A stretch of 64,000 nucleotides of DNA from assembly GCA_018396675.1 (NCBI GenBank), contig JAGTQX010000006.1, positions 1 to 64,000 of the forward strand, written 5' to 3'. Positions within the stretch are counted from its first letter, which is position 1; each line of letters starts with the position of its first letter. Positions 14,490-26,427 of the stretch are shown here, piece by piece. This stretch comes from Candidatus Bathyarchaeota archaeon. Its GTDB lineage: Archaea; Thermoproteota; Bathyarchaeia; Bathyarchaeales; Bathycorpusculaceae. Below the pieces are notes generated by a model, which saw only the letters and a program-made list of their open reading frames with translations, did no database searches and was not told the origin of the DNA. Both the position numbers and the translations under genes were made by a program.

Positions 14490-15701
14490 ATGAGCGCGGA
14501 GCATGTGTTTGCGGTAAGTATAAATCAAGATTACTGTAGCCGTTGTTCAATATGTCATTCAGTTTGTCCCTACGAAGCCATTAAACGCGATGCAGAAACA
14601 GGCAAAGTTGAAATTGACCTACAGAAATGTCAAGTTTGCGGCATATGCTACAGCGCATGCCCGGTTTTCGCCATAGAGATAGTTTACTATGACTATAATA
14701 GTCTGGTGAAGCAAATAAGTGAAATACACGCGAAAACAAAGGCAGATGCCCTTGTATTAACATGCCGCGGCAACTCTCCATCACCACTTGAAATTGAAGA
14801 GATACTCTCAAAACAAGGACTCAACGTTAAAAACTACATTCCATTACGTTTGCCATGCTCTGGAAGAGTTCCAACAGAATTTATCTTTAAAGTTTTGGAC
14901 TCCGGCATAAAGCGTGTGATTTCAATACAGTGCGAAGACCTCTTCTGTCGCTTCAAGGAAGGCACAAAAATCAACGCTAGAAGGCTTACACTTGGAAGAA
15001 AAATTCTGCAGGAGCTTGGTTTTGACAAAGATACAGTTACAGTTGTGAAGTACTCACACAAGGTCACCTATGATACTGCGAAATGTGTAGGCTGCGGCAA
15101 GTGCGTTTTCATTTGCCCTTATGCCGCCATAGAAGCAGAGCATTTTGCCACGCCTAAAATCCTCTACGATTACTGTATGGGCTGTGGTGCATGTGCTTTG
15201 GTTTGTCCGCATAACGCCATAGAAGTTAAAGGTTTCGAATTCACGAATGTTCTGAAACGTTACTGCGACTCTGCTTTGAAGCTTAAGACGTTTGGAAAAA
15301 CGCCCATAATTTTAGTTTTCAGTTGCCAATGGTCAGAATTTTCTGCTCTGGATAATTCCAGCGATTTGCTTTTGAAGCAGAACGCTATAACGCTTGAAGT
15401 TCCATGCTTCAAAGCACTTGACCCAGTTCACATAGTGAACGCTTTATTGAACGGCTTCGACGGAGTCATGGCAGTTGTGTGCTCAGCTGAAGACTGTAAA
15501 CTTCAGGAAGGCAGAGATACATCCGAAAGAAATGTGGCTGTCTTGAAAGACGTTTTGAAAAAGATGGGTCTTAAAGAACGCTTCGAACTTTTTGAGAGTT
15601 CCCCGCGGTGTTTAGGCGAGTTTGAAAATAGACTTGAAGATTTTCTGCAAAGAATCAGAAATTTACAATTGGCAAATCCGCTGAAGAAGGAGGGCACATA
15701 A
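14490..15701 (+). CDS. Tandem ferredoxin-MvhD electron carrier protein
   Basis: About 403 aa from ATG 14490, which has AGGGGAG 7 bases upstream. A GTG at 14466 is less likely. The order is 2x[4Fe-4S] (CSRCSICHSVCP, CQVCGICYSACP), MvhD-like domain with ALVLTCRG, LPCSGR and IQCEDLFCRF, 2x[4Fe-4S] (CVGCGKCVFICP, CMGCGACALVCP), and second MvhD-like domain with LVFSCQW, VPCFKA and VVCSAEDCKL. MvhD passes electrons between hydrogenase or a dehydrogenase and HdrA. This duplicated layout is unusual. It overlaps an operon with nfnA/nfnB, so it probably receives electrons from NAD(P)H or ferredoxin. Confidence 0.85.
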   Translation: MSAEHVFAVSINQDYCSRCSICHSVCPYEAIKRDAETGKVEIDLQKCQVCGICYSACPVFAIEIVYYDYNSLVKQISEIHAKTKADALVLTCRGNSPSPLEIEEILSKQGLNVKNYIPLRLPCSGRVPTEFIFKVLDSGIKRVISIQCEDLFCRFKEGTKINARRLTLGRKILQELGFDKDTVTVVKYSHKVTYDTAKCVGCGKCVFICPYAAIEAEHFATPKILYDYCMGCGACALVCPHNAIEVKGFEFTNVLKRYCDSALKLKTFGKTPIILVFSCQWSEFSALDNSSDLLLKQNAITLEVPCFKALDPVHIVNALLNGFDGVMAVVCSAEDCKLQEGRDTSERNVAVLKDVLKKMGLKERFELFESSPRCLGEFENRLEDFLQRIRNLQLANPLKKEGT

Positions 15702-15702
15702 G

Positions 15703-17938
<2,236 letters not shown>

Positions 17939-18036
17939 AGTGTTGGTTTTAGAAAACCCTTTTCGATGGCTATAATGCAAGCCCTATTTTTCAAGCGAAA
18001 CGTTATTCACGTTACATAAAGTTTTAATTCTCGCCT

Positions 18037-20889
18037 ATGAATCTTGATGATGCTGGTGCAGCTATCTTGGTCACGTCGAATCTTGACAAAATTTTTAACC
18101 CCAAAAGCGTCGCTATTGTTGGAGCAAGCGACGAGGAAGGTTCTGTTGGATTCGCTTTAATGAAAAATTTTCTTGAATCCGGTTTTGAAGGCAAAATTTA
18201 CCCAGTTAACATTCGTAAAACAGAAATTCTGGGGCTTAAAGCTTACCAATCGGTTGAACAGATCCCTGAACCTGTTGATCTCGCAGTCATAGCAACACCT
18301 GCAAAAACCGTTCCTGATATTGTTGAACAGTGCGGCAAAGCAGGAATAAAAGGTTTAGTGATAATCTCCGCTGGTTTCAAAGAGGTCGGTCCAGAAGGCA
18401 AAGCGTTAGAGGAGAAGATTCTCGAAATTAGACAAAAATACGGTTTAAGAATCATTGGACCGAACTGTTTAGGCATAATACGTCCAAGCATAAAACTGAA
18501 TGCGACTTTCATAGATAAAATGCCAAAGCCTGGCAACATTGCGTTCATCTCACAAAGTGGAGCTCTGGGCGCAGCTATTCTTGACTGGGCTCTTCACGAG
18601 AATGTTGGCTTTAGCAACTTTGTCTCTGTAGGGTCGATGATAGATGTGGACTTCGGCGATTTAATAGACTACTTCGGCACAGACCCAAAAACGCGAAGCA
18701 TCCTCATGTACATTGAAGGTTTAACAGACGCTAGAGAATTCATGAGCGCAGCAAGACACTTTGCAAGAACAAAGCCCATAATCGTGGTTAAGGCTGGAAA
18801 ATTCAGCGAAAGCGCAAAAGCAGCCGCTTCGCATACTGGCTCGCTTACCGGAGAAGACGACATTTACGATGCCGCCTTCAAACGCGCTGGAATAGTCCGC
18901 GTTGAAGAAATAGCCGACCTTTTCAACTGCGCCGAAGTTTTGGGTCTTCAACCACTGCCAAAAGGGCCAAACCTTGCAATAGTCACCAATGCTGGCGGCC
19001 CCGGGGTCATGGCTACAGACGCTCTTATTGCCCGTGGAGGCAAACTTGCAAAGTTAAGCCCACAAACCATAGAAATCCTAAACAGTGTTCTTCCAAGTTA
19101 TTGGAGTAGGGGAAACCCCGTTGACATTTTGGGGGACGCTAGAGCTGAACGTTATAAGGCTGTTTTGGAGGCTTGTCTCCGAGACGATAACGTTGACGGT
19201 GTACTGGTCATTTACACTGCTCAAGCTGTTGCGGAGCCCGTTGAAATCGCCAAAGCTGTTGTAGAGGCTTGCAGAAACGAGAAATACTGCAACAAAACCG
19301 TTTTGACGTCTTTTATGGGTCACGGTGCGGTGGAAGAGGCAAACCGCATCTTGAACGAGAGCAGTGTCCCGACATATTCAACTCCCGAGCAAGCTGTGAA
19401 AACATACCTTTACATGTACCAGTACAAGCGTAACCTTGAGCTACTTTATGAAACGCCTGAGGAGTTGCCTGTTGACGTTTCTCCACCAAGACGTCCCATA
19501 ATGGTTGCCATGCGAAACGCTGCGTTGGAAAATCGTGAGTTATTAACGGAAGCTGAAGCAAAGAAACTGCTTGAATATTATGATTTGCCCGTCGTGAAAA
19601 CTTGTGTTGCGACCACGGCGGATGAAGCTATTAGGCTAGCAGCGCAAGTAGGTTATCCAGTTGTGCTTAAGATTCTTTCCCCTCAAATCGTTCATAAAAC
19701 AGACGCTGGAGGCGTCGCACTCGACTTGGCAAACGAGGCTGAAGTGCGTGAAGCCTTCGAACGCATAATCAGAAATGCTAAAGCATATAATCCGGACGCG
19801 GAAATCTTGGGCGTGACAGTTCAGCCCATGATTAAGAAACGCGGCTACGAGGTCATAATAGGCGCCAAAAAAGACCCACTTTTCGGTCCTGTAATCCTTT
19901 TCGGAATGGGCGGCATAGGCGTGGAACTTTTTAAAGACTATAGCATCGGGATACCTCCGCTGAATCAGACTCTTGCACGACGTTTGATGGAGGAAACCAA
20001 AGTTTACCAGCTTCTTAAAGGGTATAGGAACCTTCCTCCGGCAAACATGAAACTTTTAGAGGAAATTCTTGTGCGCTTCTCCCAGATGCTTGTTGAATTT
20101 CCGCAAATCAAAGAAGTTGACATCAATCCGCTTTTAATATATGACAAGGATGCCTACGCTTTGGACGCGCGAATAGCCGTAGACAAAGATTTAGTGTTCA
20201 AGAAAGTTGAGCCTCATCAACATTTGGTAATAAGCCCATACCCAAAGAAATATGAAACCCTCTGGAGGCTTCGGGACGGGCGGACAGTGATGCTTAGGCC
20301 AATAAAACCTGAAGATGAACCATTATGGCTTGAAATGTTCCAAAACTTCTCTGAAGAATCCATACGTTTCAGGTTCTTCCAAATAATAAAGGACACACCG
20401 CACGAGGTAAGAGTGCGCTATTGCAACATAGACTACGATAGGGAAATAGCCATAGTCGCCGAACTGAACGAAGGTGATCGCAGAAAAATACTGGGTGTCG
20501 TCAGAATAAGCCTAGAACCTGACAGAAAAAGCGGCGAAATTGCCTTTATTGTTGCAGACCCGTGGCAAGGACTGGGGCTAGGCACAAAAATGGTTGATTA
20601 TGCTATAGAAATTGCGGCGGACATGGGCGTCGAAATGTTATATGCTATAATGCTTAAGGATAATCATCGAGCTATTGAACTGACAAAGAAAATGGGCTTT
20701 AAACTGTACAAACAAGACGAAGACACGGTTAAGGGTGTGTTAAACCTTAAAGAAGAGGAAGCATGCGTCGAACGCGGAAACATTAACAAGGTTCAAGGTG
20801 CTCTAACGGTGGAAAAAACGCAGCTGGCGGTGCAAAAACAAACGGAGCAGCAAGATGAGAATACAGATGGTGTACAAGCTTTGGGCTAG
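18037..20889 (+). CDS. ADP-forming acyl-CoA synthetase fused to GNAT acetyltransferase
   Basis: 950 aa. CoA-binding domain (NPKSVAIVGASDEEGSVG near residue 22), succinyl-CoA ligase-like domains, ATP-grasp domain (about 475-700) and a GNAT domain (about 735-890, AFIVADPWQGLGLGTKMVDYA). The phosphate-shuttle histidines expected of an ADP-forming acetyl-CoA synthetase are present: SHTGSLTGED in the alpha part and IVHKTDAGGV in the ATP-grasp part. It could therefore make ATP from acetyl- or propionyl-CoA. The same layout occurs in Pat-type lysine acetyltransferases, where the synthetase part is regulatory, and sequence reading cannot settle this. The last ~40 residues are a low-complexity tail. 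Confidence 0.85.
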   Translation: MNLDDAGAAILVTSNLDKIFNPKSVAIVGASDEEGSVGFALMKNFLESGFEGKIYPVNIRKTEILGLKAYQSVEQIPEPVDLAVIATPAKTVPDIVEQCGKAGIKGLVIISAGFKEVGPEGKALEEKILEIRQKYGLRIIGPNCLGIIRPSIKLNATFIDKMPKPGNIAFISQSGALGAAILDWALHENVGFSNFVSVGSMIDVDFGDLIDYFGTDPKTRSILMYIEGLTDAREFMSAARHFARTKPIIVVKAGKFSESAKAAASHTGSLTGEDDIYDAAFKRAGIVRVEEIADLFNCAEVLGLQPLPKGPNLAIVTNAGGPGVMATDALIARGGKLAKLSPQTIEILNSVLPSYWSRGNPVDILGDARAERYKAVLEACLRDDNVDGVLVIYTAQAVAEPVEIAKAVVEACRNEKYCNKTVLTSFMGHGAVEEANRILNESSVPTYSTPEQAVKTYLYMYQYKRNLELLYETPEELPVDVSPPRRPIMVAMRNAALENRELLTEAEAKKLLEYYDLPVVKTCVATTADEAIRLAAQVGYPVVLKILSPQIVHKTDAGGVALDLANEAEVREAFERIIRNAKAYNPDAEILGVTVQPMIKKRGYEVIIGAKKDPLFGPVILFGMGGIGVELFKDYSIGIPPLNQTLARRLMEETKVYQLLKGYRNLPPANMKLLEEILVRFSQMLVEFPQIKEVDINPLLIYDKDAYALDARIAVDKDLVFKKVEPHQHLVISPYPKKYETLWRLRDGRTVMLRPIKPEDEPLWLEMFQNFSEESIRFRFFQIIKDTPHEVRVRYCNIDYDREIAIVAELNEGDRRKILGVVRISLEPDRKSGEIAFIVADPWQGLGLGTKMVDYAIEIAADMGVEMLYAIMLKDNHRAIELTKKMGFKLYKQDEDTVKGVLNLKEEEACVERGNINKVQGALTVEKTQLAVQKQTEQQDENTDGVQALG

Positions 20890-20979
20890 TCGTTTTTCTT
20901 TTTCTCTTTTTGTTTTGGATGCTTTTTTGTGTTAAATATAATTTAAGTGTAGCATGGTATATTTTCTCATTACCCAACG

Positions 20980-20998
20980 GCTAAATTTAAATTAAAGA
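20980..20998 (+). promoter_or_regulatory. AT-rich promoter region of the mvhG1 operon
   Basis: The string gctaaatttaaattaaag lies about 65-80 bases upstream of the mvhG1 ATG and is the best TATA candidate in the 170-base gap after the synthetase gene. A T-rich tract at 20890-20932 just downstream of that gene looks like an archaeal oligo-T terminator. Confidence 0.4.
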
Positions 20999-21060
20999 AA
21001 GCGCAATAACTCTTAACTCTTCCACAAAAGCATGCACGCAAAGATATGGTGGTAAAGTGA

Positions 21061-22002
21061 ATGGATAAGCTAAAATTTGCATTCTATTGGGCTGCTAGTT
21101 GTGGTGGCTGCGAAATCGCGGTGTTAGACATAAACGAGAAAATCCTAGATGTCATAGCCAAAGCCGATATACTGTTCTGGCCAGTAGCCATGGACATAAA
21201 ATATAAAGACGTCGAAAACATGCCCGACAAAAGCATAGACGTCTGCTTCTTCAACGGCGCTATAAGAAACGAAGAAAACGAACGAATGGCCAAACTTTTG
21301 AGGCAAAAATCAAAAATTCTTGTGGCTTTCGGCTCATGCGCATGTGACGGCTGCGTCATAGGACTCGGAAATCTTTGGAATAGAGAGAAAATATTCGAAA
21401 GAGCCTATCTAGAAACGCCGTCGACAAGAAACTCCGAAGGGACAACGCCTCAATTCCGCGTTAAAGTCAAGCAAGGCGAACTTGAACTCCCAGAATTCTA
21501 CGACACCGTTAAGACGCTAGCGCAAACAGTAGACGTTGATTACTTTATCTCCGGATGTCCACCCCCAGTTCCAAGAATAATTGAGGCTTTAGATGCGATT
21601 TTAAACGGCAAACTGCCTCCAAAAGGTTCAAGCTTACTACTCAACAAGGCAGTATGCGATGAATGCCCGCGCGAGAAAAAAGACCGAAAAATCACTCAAG
21701 TAAAAAGAATCTACGAGATAGAGGACGACTTTAAAACATGCTTCCTAGACCAAAACGTAATATGCATGGGGGCAGCAACCCGAGGAGGATGTGGCGCCCA
21801 GTGTTTGAAGGCGAATGTTCCATGTACTGGATGCGGCGGCCCAGCGCCCAGAGTTCCCGACCAAGGCGCAGCCATGATAAGCGCCTTCGCGTCCATAGCG
21901 GTTGAGCCAAGTGTTATCGAGCAGATAGTTGACCCTGTTGGAACTTTCTATAAGTATTCTTTAGCTAATTCGATTTTGCGGAGGAAGGTGATGAGCAAAT
22001 GA
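21061..22002 (+). CDS. mvhG: F420-non-reducing [NiFe] hydrogenase small subunit, locus 1
   Basis: 313-aa small subunit that carries the iron-sulfur relay from the [NiFe] site. The N-terminal WAASCGGCEIAVLD gives the proximal-cluster CxxC, followed by FGSCACDG, SGCPPPVPRI, and C-terminal cysteine-rich CMGAATRGGCGAQC and CTGCGGPAPR. No twin-arginine signal, so it is cytoplasmic as in MvhG. The ATG overlaps nothing upstream, and its stop overlaps the mvhA ATG by 4 bases. Compared with the locus 2 copy it has 14 fewer residues, mainly near the C-terminus. Confidence 0.94.
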   Translation: MDKLKFAFYWAASCGGCEIAVLDINEKILDVIAKADILFWPVAMDIKYKDVENMPDKSIDVCFFNGAIRNEENERMAKLLRQKSKILVAFGSCACDGCVIGLGNLWNREKIFERAYLETPSTRNSEGTTPQFRVKVKQGELELPEFYDTVKTLAQTVDVDYFISGCPPPVPRIIEALDAILNGKLPPKGSSLLLNKAVCDECPREKKDRKITQVKRIYEIEDDFKTCFLDQNVICMGAATRGGCGAQCLKANVPCTGCGGPAPRVPDQGAAMISAFASIAVEPSVIEQIVDPVGTFYKYSLANSILRRKVMSK

Positions 22003-23456
22003 AAGAGGTAGTGATAAACCCGATTACACGGCTTGAGGGCCACGGAAAAATAACCATTTTCTTAAACGAGGAAGGCGATGTTGACGAAGCATACTTCCAA
22101 GTTCCAGAACTTCGCGGTTTCGAAAAATTCTGCGAAGGCAGAAGAGCTGAAGACCTGCCCATAATAACAACACGAATCTGCGGCGTCTGCCCAGTAGCTC
22201 ATCACATGGCCAGCTCCAAAGCTTTAGACGCGGCTTTTGGTGTTGAGCCGCCTGAGTCTGCTAAGAAATTGCGTGAGCTAATGTATTGTGGCTATTACAT
22301 TTACGACCACACACTACACTTCTATTATCTCGGCGGCCCAGACTTCGTGGTAGGCCCAACCGCGCCTCCAGAAAAACGCAACATCCTCGGCGTAATAGAA
22401 AAAGCCGGCCTAAACATAGCCAAAGAAGTCATAAAACACAGAGCCTACGGACAAAAAATAACCGAAATTCTAGGCGGCAAAGCAACACATCCCGTAAGTG
22501 CTTGTATTCCAGGCGGCTTTGCAAGGCCGATTTCTGAAGATGAGCGGCGCGAAATCGAGAGGATGGTGAGAAGCTGCCTCGAATTTGCAAAGTTCTCCTT
22601 AAAGCTTTTCGACGATATAGTTCTAAAAAACGCTGACTATGTCAATCTGATAAAAAGTGAGCCTTACACACTGAAAACCTACTACATGGGACTGGTGGAC
22701 AAGAACAACAAGCTAAACTTTTACGACGGAAATGTGCGCGTAGTCACTCCGGAAGGCGAAGAATTCGTTAAATTCTCACCAAAAGAGTACCTTGATGTAA
22801 TAGAAGAACATGTGGAACCATGGACTTACGTGAAGTTTCCATATTTGAAGAAGGTCGGCTGGAAAGGCTTTGTTGACGGTTCAGAAAGCGGTGTCTACCG
22901 TGTTGGTCCTCTTGGAAGACTTAACGCTTCTAACGGTATGGCCACACTACTAGCGCAAGCTGAATATGAGCGCATGTACGCCACTTTAGGCGGAAAGTCA
23001 GTCCACAACACTTTGGCTTATCATTGGGCTAGACTTATAGAGTTGCTTTATGCTGCTGAACGCGCCCTAGAACTTGTCACCGACCCTGAAATAACAAGCA
23101 AGAATGTTCGCAATAAGCCAGGCAAGCCAGGAGAAGGCGTTGGCATAGTGGAAGCTGCCAGAGGCACGTTGATACATCATTACCAATTTGACGAGAATGC
23201 TTTAGCTAAAAAAGTTAACCTTATAGTGGCTACGGTTAACAATGCACCTAGCATATGCATGTCAATCAGAAACGCTGCTAAAGGGCTGATTAAAAAGGGC
23301 AAAGTTACCGATGGAATATTGAACATGGTGGAGATGGCTTTCCGAGCGTATGACCCGTGTTTTGCTTGCGCTACCCACTTCGCGGTTGGCCAAATGCCAT
23401 TAGAAGTTGAAATTTACGATAGCCAAAAGAGGCTTGTTAAGACGCTTAAGAGGTGA
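21999..23456 (+). CDS. mvhA: F420-non-reducing [NiFe] hydrogenase large subunit, locus 1
   Basis: 485-aa group 3c-type large subunit. The active-site cysteines are RICGVCPVAHH near residue 60 and DPCFACATH near residue 452. The peptide after CATH (FAVGQMPLEVEIYDSQKR...) is the C-terminal extension removed by a maturation protease, which is encoded at 39925. The start overlaps mvhG by 4 bases. Parts of this gene are identical at the nucleotide level to the locus 2 copy, including silent sites. Confidence 0.95.
   Translation: MKEVVINPITRLEGHGKITIFLNEEGDVDEAYFQVPELRGFEKFCEGRRAEDLPIITTRICGVCPVAHHMASSKALDAAFGVEPPESAKKLRELMYCGYYIYDHTLHFYYLGGPDFVVGPTAPPEKRNILGVIEKAGLNIAKEVIKHRAYGQKITEILGGKATHPVSACIPGGFARPISEDERREIERMVRSCLEFAKFSLKLFDDIVLKNADYVNLIKSEPYTLKTYYMGLVDKNNKLNFYDGNVRVVTPEGEEFVKFSPKEYLDVIEEHVEPWTYVKFPYLKKVGWKGFVDGSESGVYRVGPLGRLNASNGMATLLAQAEYERMYATLGGKSVHNTLAYHWARLIELLYAAERALELVTDPEITSKNVRNKPGKPGEGVGIVEAARGTLIHHYQFDENALAKKVNLIVATVNNAPSICMSIRNAAKGLIKKGKVTDGILNMVEMAFRAYDPCFACATHFAVGQMPLEVEIYDSQKRLVKTLKR
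22216..22455 (+). repeat. Gene-conversion tract shared with mvhA2
   Basis: Positions 22216-22313 (98 bases) and 22338-22455 (118 bases) are identical to 38647-38744 and 38769-38886. The 24 bases between them differ at 8 positions, all synonymous (both encode HFYYLGG). A third exact block is 22860-22931 with 39288-39359 (72 bases). Flanking regions are clearly diverged. Confidence 0.9.
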
Positions 23457-23468
23457 AGGTGAAAACAT

Positions 23469-25880
23469 ATGGAAGAAGCAAAAGTTGGGGTATTCCTATC
23501 CGACTGTGGCGGACAAATCTCAAAAATTCTAGACTTCGAAGCTCTAGCTGAATTCGTGAAAAAAGTTGATGGTGTGACCTTTGTTGCGAGAAGCAGCGAG
23601 TTCTGGCGTGGACAAGGCCTAAAAACGATAACTGACGCCGTAAAAAGCGGAAAAATAAACCGTGCAGTCGTAGCAGAGAATGTTCCAAAAATCAGTGAAA
23701 TAGTCATAGCAAAAGCCGTAGAAGAAGCTGGACTTAACCCTCATTTAGTGGAGGTTTTAGACCTAAAAGACCATTGTGCATGGCCACACCGAGACGCGCC
23801 TTCAGAGGCTACTGAAAAGGCGAAAGCCATGCTTCTGGCGGCAATTGAAAAGGCTAAACTCCTAGAACCAATAGATAAAGCCGAGTTCCCAACGGTTAAA
23901 TCTGTTCTTGTTATCGGCGGCGGAATAGCTGGGATGCAAGCTGCTGAAGACTTGGCTGAAATGGGCTTTCAAGTGCATTTAATAGAGAAAGAACCTTTCC
24001 TAGGCGGTTTGGCCGCAAAGGCTGGTCGTTTCTTTCCCACAGACGACTGCGCAATTTGTATTCAGTCTCCAACTGTAGACCTTAAAACCGTGACTCACAC
24101 ATCCAGAAAATGTGTTTATCGTTCCGGTTTCTCGGAAATTCCAAACTTGAACGTTCTGACAAACTCTAAAGTGGTAAAGGTTGAGGGCGTTCCTGGAAAC
24201 TTTAAGGTTACTCTGGAACGTAGACCTCGCTACGTTAGTGAAGAAAAATGCGTAGCATGCGACTTGTGCACCAGCGTTTGTCCAGTTGAAGTTCCAGACG
24301 ATTATAACGCCAAGCTTTCAACGCGCAAGGCAATATACGTGAACAAACCGCTTGTTTATCCAGCAGCCTACGTTATAGATGAAAAAGCATGCAAGTTTCA
24401 CGAATGTGCTAAATGTGTTGAGGTTTGCCCAGCAAAAGCTATTGATTTAGACCAGAAAACTGAATATGTGACACTTAATGTTGGAAGCATAATCGTGGCT
24501 ACCGGTTTCAGAGAATACAACCCAAACGTGATAAAAGAGTATCATTATAGCGAGTATCCAGACGTAATAACACATTTAGAGTTGGCACGGATGCTTGACG
24601 CGTTTGGGCCAACGAAAGGTATGATTGTTAAGCCTTCAAATGGAAAACCTGCAAAGCGCATAGTCTTCGTTCAATGTGTAGGTTCCAGAGACAGAAGGTG
24701 GAACCCCTACTGCTCAAGCATTTGCTGCATGATATCCCTAAAACACGCCACATTGATTAAGACGGCTCATCCAGACGCTGACGTAACCATATGCTATATT
24801 GACATTAGAACAACTGGACGAGAACATGAGTATTATTATGAAAAAGCTAGAGAGCTAGGCGTAAAATTCGTTAAAGGGAGACCCGCCGAAATATTACATG
24901 ACCCCGCCACAAACACGTTAATCGTAGAAGTCGAAGATGAGCTTCTCCGAAGACTTCTAGAATTGGAAACCGACCTTGTTGTACTTGCCACAGCCATGGT
25001 TCCATCCGAAGAAACCAAAAAACTTGCCGAAATTCTCGGACTGGAACTGGACCAAGACGGCTTCTTTAAAGAGTATAACGCAAAGCTTAGACCGACTGAA
25101 ACAAAACGTAGGGGAATATTCCTCTGCGGAGGCGCAACCTTCCCGAAAGACGCCCCAACAGCTTCACTTCACGCGCATTCAGCGGCAGTTAAAGCAGCCA
25201 AGTTTATAATGCAAGGCAAAATAGTTAAGGATTTAAAGACAGCTGTTGTGAACGAAGACTACTGCGGCAACTGCCAATTTTGTCCAGTCACGTGTCCATA
25301 CGGTGCCATAACCCTTGAACCAAAAGAAAACAAGCACTTCGTAGCGCACGTTTCCGAGCTGTTATGCGAAGGCTGCGGCATCTGTGTTGGCACATGCCCA
25401 GTAGGCGCCATTGAACTCCGCCACCTAAAACAAGACCAGATAGCTGCTCAAATGCGAGCTCTGCTATCCGTTAATGGAACACCAAAGCCGCTTATACTAG
25501 CCATAAGCTGTTCTGAATGCGGTAACGCAGCTGTAGACTCTTCCGGAATGGCTATGATGAACTATCCGGCAAACGTCAGAGTTTTACGAGTTCCATGCAC
25601 TGGCATAGTTCAAGTTCGGCATATCCTTGAGGCTTTCAAGGCTGGTGCTCAAGGCGTTATGGTTGTAGGCTGTAAACCTGACGGTTGCCACTACGAAGTC
25701 GGCAGTCAAAAAGCTAAAAAGAAAGTTGAGCTGGCGAAAATGCTTCTCAACGCTTACGGCATAGAACCCGAAAGACTTGAAATGTTCAACCTCGTCTACA
25801 TTGAAGGCGACAAGTTCGCTGAAGCCGCAAAAAACATGACTGAAAAAGTGGAAAAACTGGGCGTGCTTCAGCTAGCCTAA
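23469..25880 (+). CDS. hdrA: HdrA fused to MvhD, locus 1
   Basis: 803 aa. FAD domain GGGIAGMQAAEDLAEMG near residue 148, internal clusters CVACDLCTSVCP and CHECAKCVEVCP (the latter beginning ACKFHEC), C-terminal clusters CGNCQFCPVTCP and CEGCGICVGTCP, then an MvhD domain (about 665-803) with ISCSECG, VPCTGI and GCKPDGCHYE. The MvhD cysteines are intact, so no separate mvhD is needed in this locus. The N-terminal domain has lost two of the four cluster cysteines seen in the locus 2 copy: YTCS is ARSS and ASCTPR is AENVPK. It probably accepts electrons from MvhAG and bifurcates them to ferredoxin and HdrBC. Confidence 0.93.
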   Translation: MEEAKVGVFLSDCGGQISKILDFEALAEFVKKVDGVTFVARSSEFWRGQGLKTITDAVKSGKINRAVVAENVPKISEIVIAKAVEEAGLNPHLVEVLDLKDHCAWPHRDAPSEATEKAKAMLLAAIEKAKLLEPIDKAEFPTVKSVLVIGGGIAGMQAAEDLAEMGFQVHLIEKEPFLGGLAAKAGRFFPTDDCAICIQSPTVDLKTVTHTSRKCVYRSGFSEIPNLNVLTNSKVVKVEGVPGNFKVTLERRPRYVSEEKCVACDLCTSVCPVEVPDDYNAKLSTRKAIYVNKPLVYPAAYVIDEKACKFHECAKCVEVCPAKAIDLDQKTEYVTLNVGSIIVATGFREYNPNVIKEYHYSEYPDVITHLELARMLDAFGPTKGMIVKPSNGKPAKRIVFVQCVGSRDRRWNPYCSSICCMISLKHATLIKTAHPDADVTICYIDIRTTGREHEYYYEKARELGVKFVKGRPAEILHDPATNTLIVEVEDELLRRLLELETDLVVLATAMVPSEETKKLAEILGLELDQDGFFKEYNAKLRPTETKRRGIFLCGGATFPKDAPTASLHAHSAAVKAAKFIMQGKIVKDLKTAVVNEDYCGNCQFCPVTCPYGAITLEPKENKHFVAHVSELLCEGCGICVGTCPVGAIELRHLKQDQIAAQMRALLSVNGTPKPLILAISCSECGNAAVDSSGMAMMNYPANVRVLRVPCTGIVQVRHILEAFKAGAQGVMVVGCKPDGCHYEVGSQKAKKKVELAKMLLNAYGIEPERLEMFNLVYIEGDKFAEAAKNMTEKVEKLGVLQLA

Positions 25881-25908
25881 CGAGTTGAAGCTTTTGAGGA
25901 GAAACAAT

Positions 25909-26427
25909 ATGACCGAGGAAAAACTGGAAAAGCCGACGATTGAAGACTTTTCCAGGGAAATAACCCGAATGCTCGGCGGTGAAACGATAACCTACTGTTA
26001 CCAATGCGGAACATGCGCTAGCAGTTGCCCAGTTGCAAAAACAACAGACCGCTACAATCCACGGCAGATTATTCGAATGGCGCTTCTAGGGCAAAGATAC
26101 GAGGTTTTAAATGGTGATTCAATATGGCTTTGTGCTTCTTGCTATAACTGTCAAGAACGTTGTCCACAAAAAGTCGAAATTGCGGACGTTATTTATGCGT
26201 TAAGAAATATGGCTATACGTGAAGGAAACATTCCCGCCTTATACGCTGAGTTCGCTAATGGGCTGATGAGTGAAGGGCGTCTGGCGCCTATATCAAAATT
26301 TCTGGAAAAAAAGAGAAGCGATTACGGTTTGCCGCCGCTGAAACCTACAGGTGTCGAAGCTTTAAAAAAGATTTTTTCAGCCACCGGATTCGACAAAATC
26401 TTTTTCAAGAAAGGTGAACAACCTTGA
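25909..26427 (+). CDS. hdrC: Heterodisulfide reductase subunit HdrC, locus 1
   Basis: About 172 aa from ATG 25909, preceded by TTGAGGAGA. A TTG 24 bases upstream would add a basic stub and is less likely. Two [4Fe-4S] motifs, CYQCGTCASSCP near residue 26 and CASCYNCQERCP near residue 71, carry electrons from HdrA to HdrB. The C-terminal half is helical. The stop overlaps the TTG start of hdrB by 4 bases. Confidence 0.93.
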   Translation: MTEEKLEKPTIEDFSREITRMLGGETITYCYQCGTCASSCPVAKTTDRYNPRQIIRMALLGQRYEVLNGDSIWLCASCYNCQERCPQKVEIADVIYALRNMAIREGNIPALYAEFANGLMSEGRLAPISKFLEKKRSDYGLPPLKPTGVEALKKIFSATGFDKIFFKKGEQP

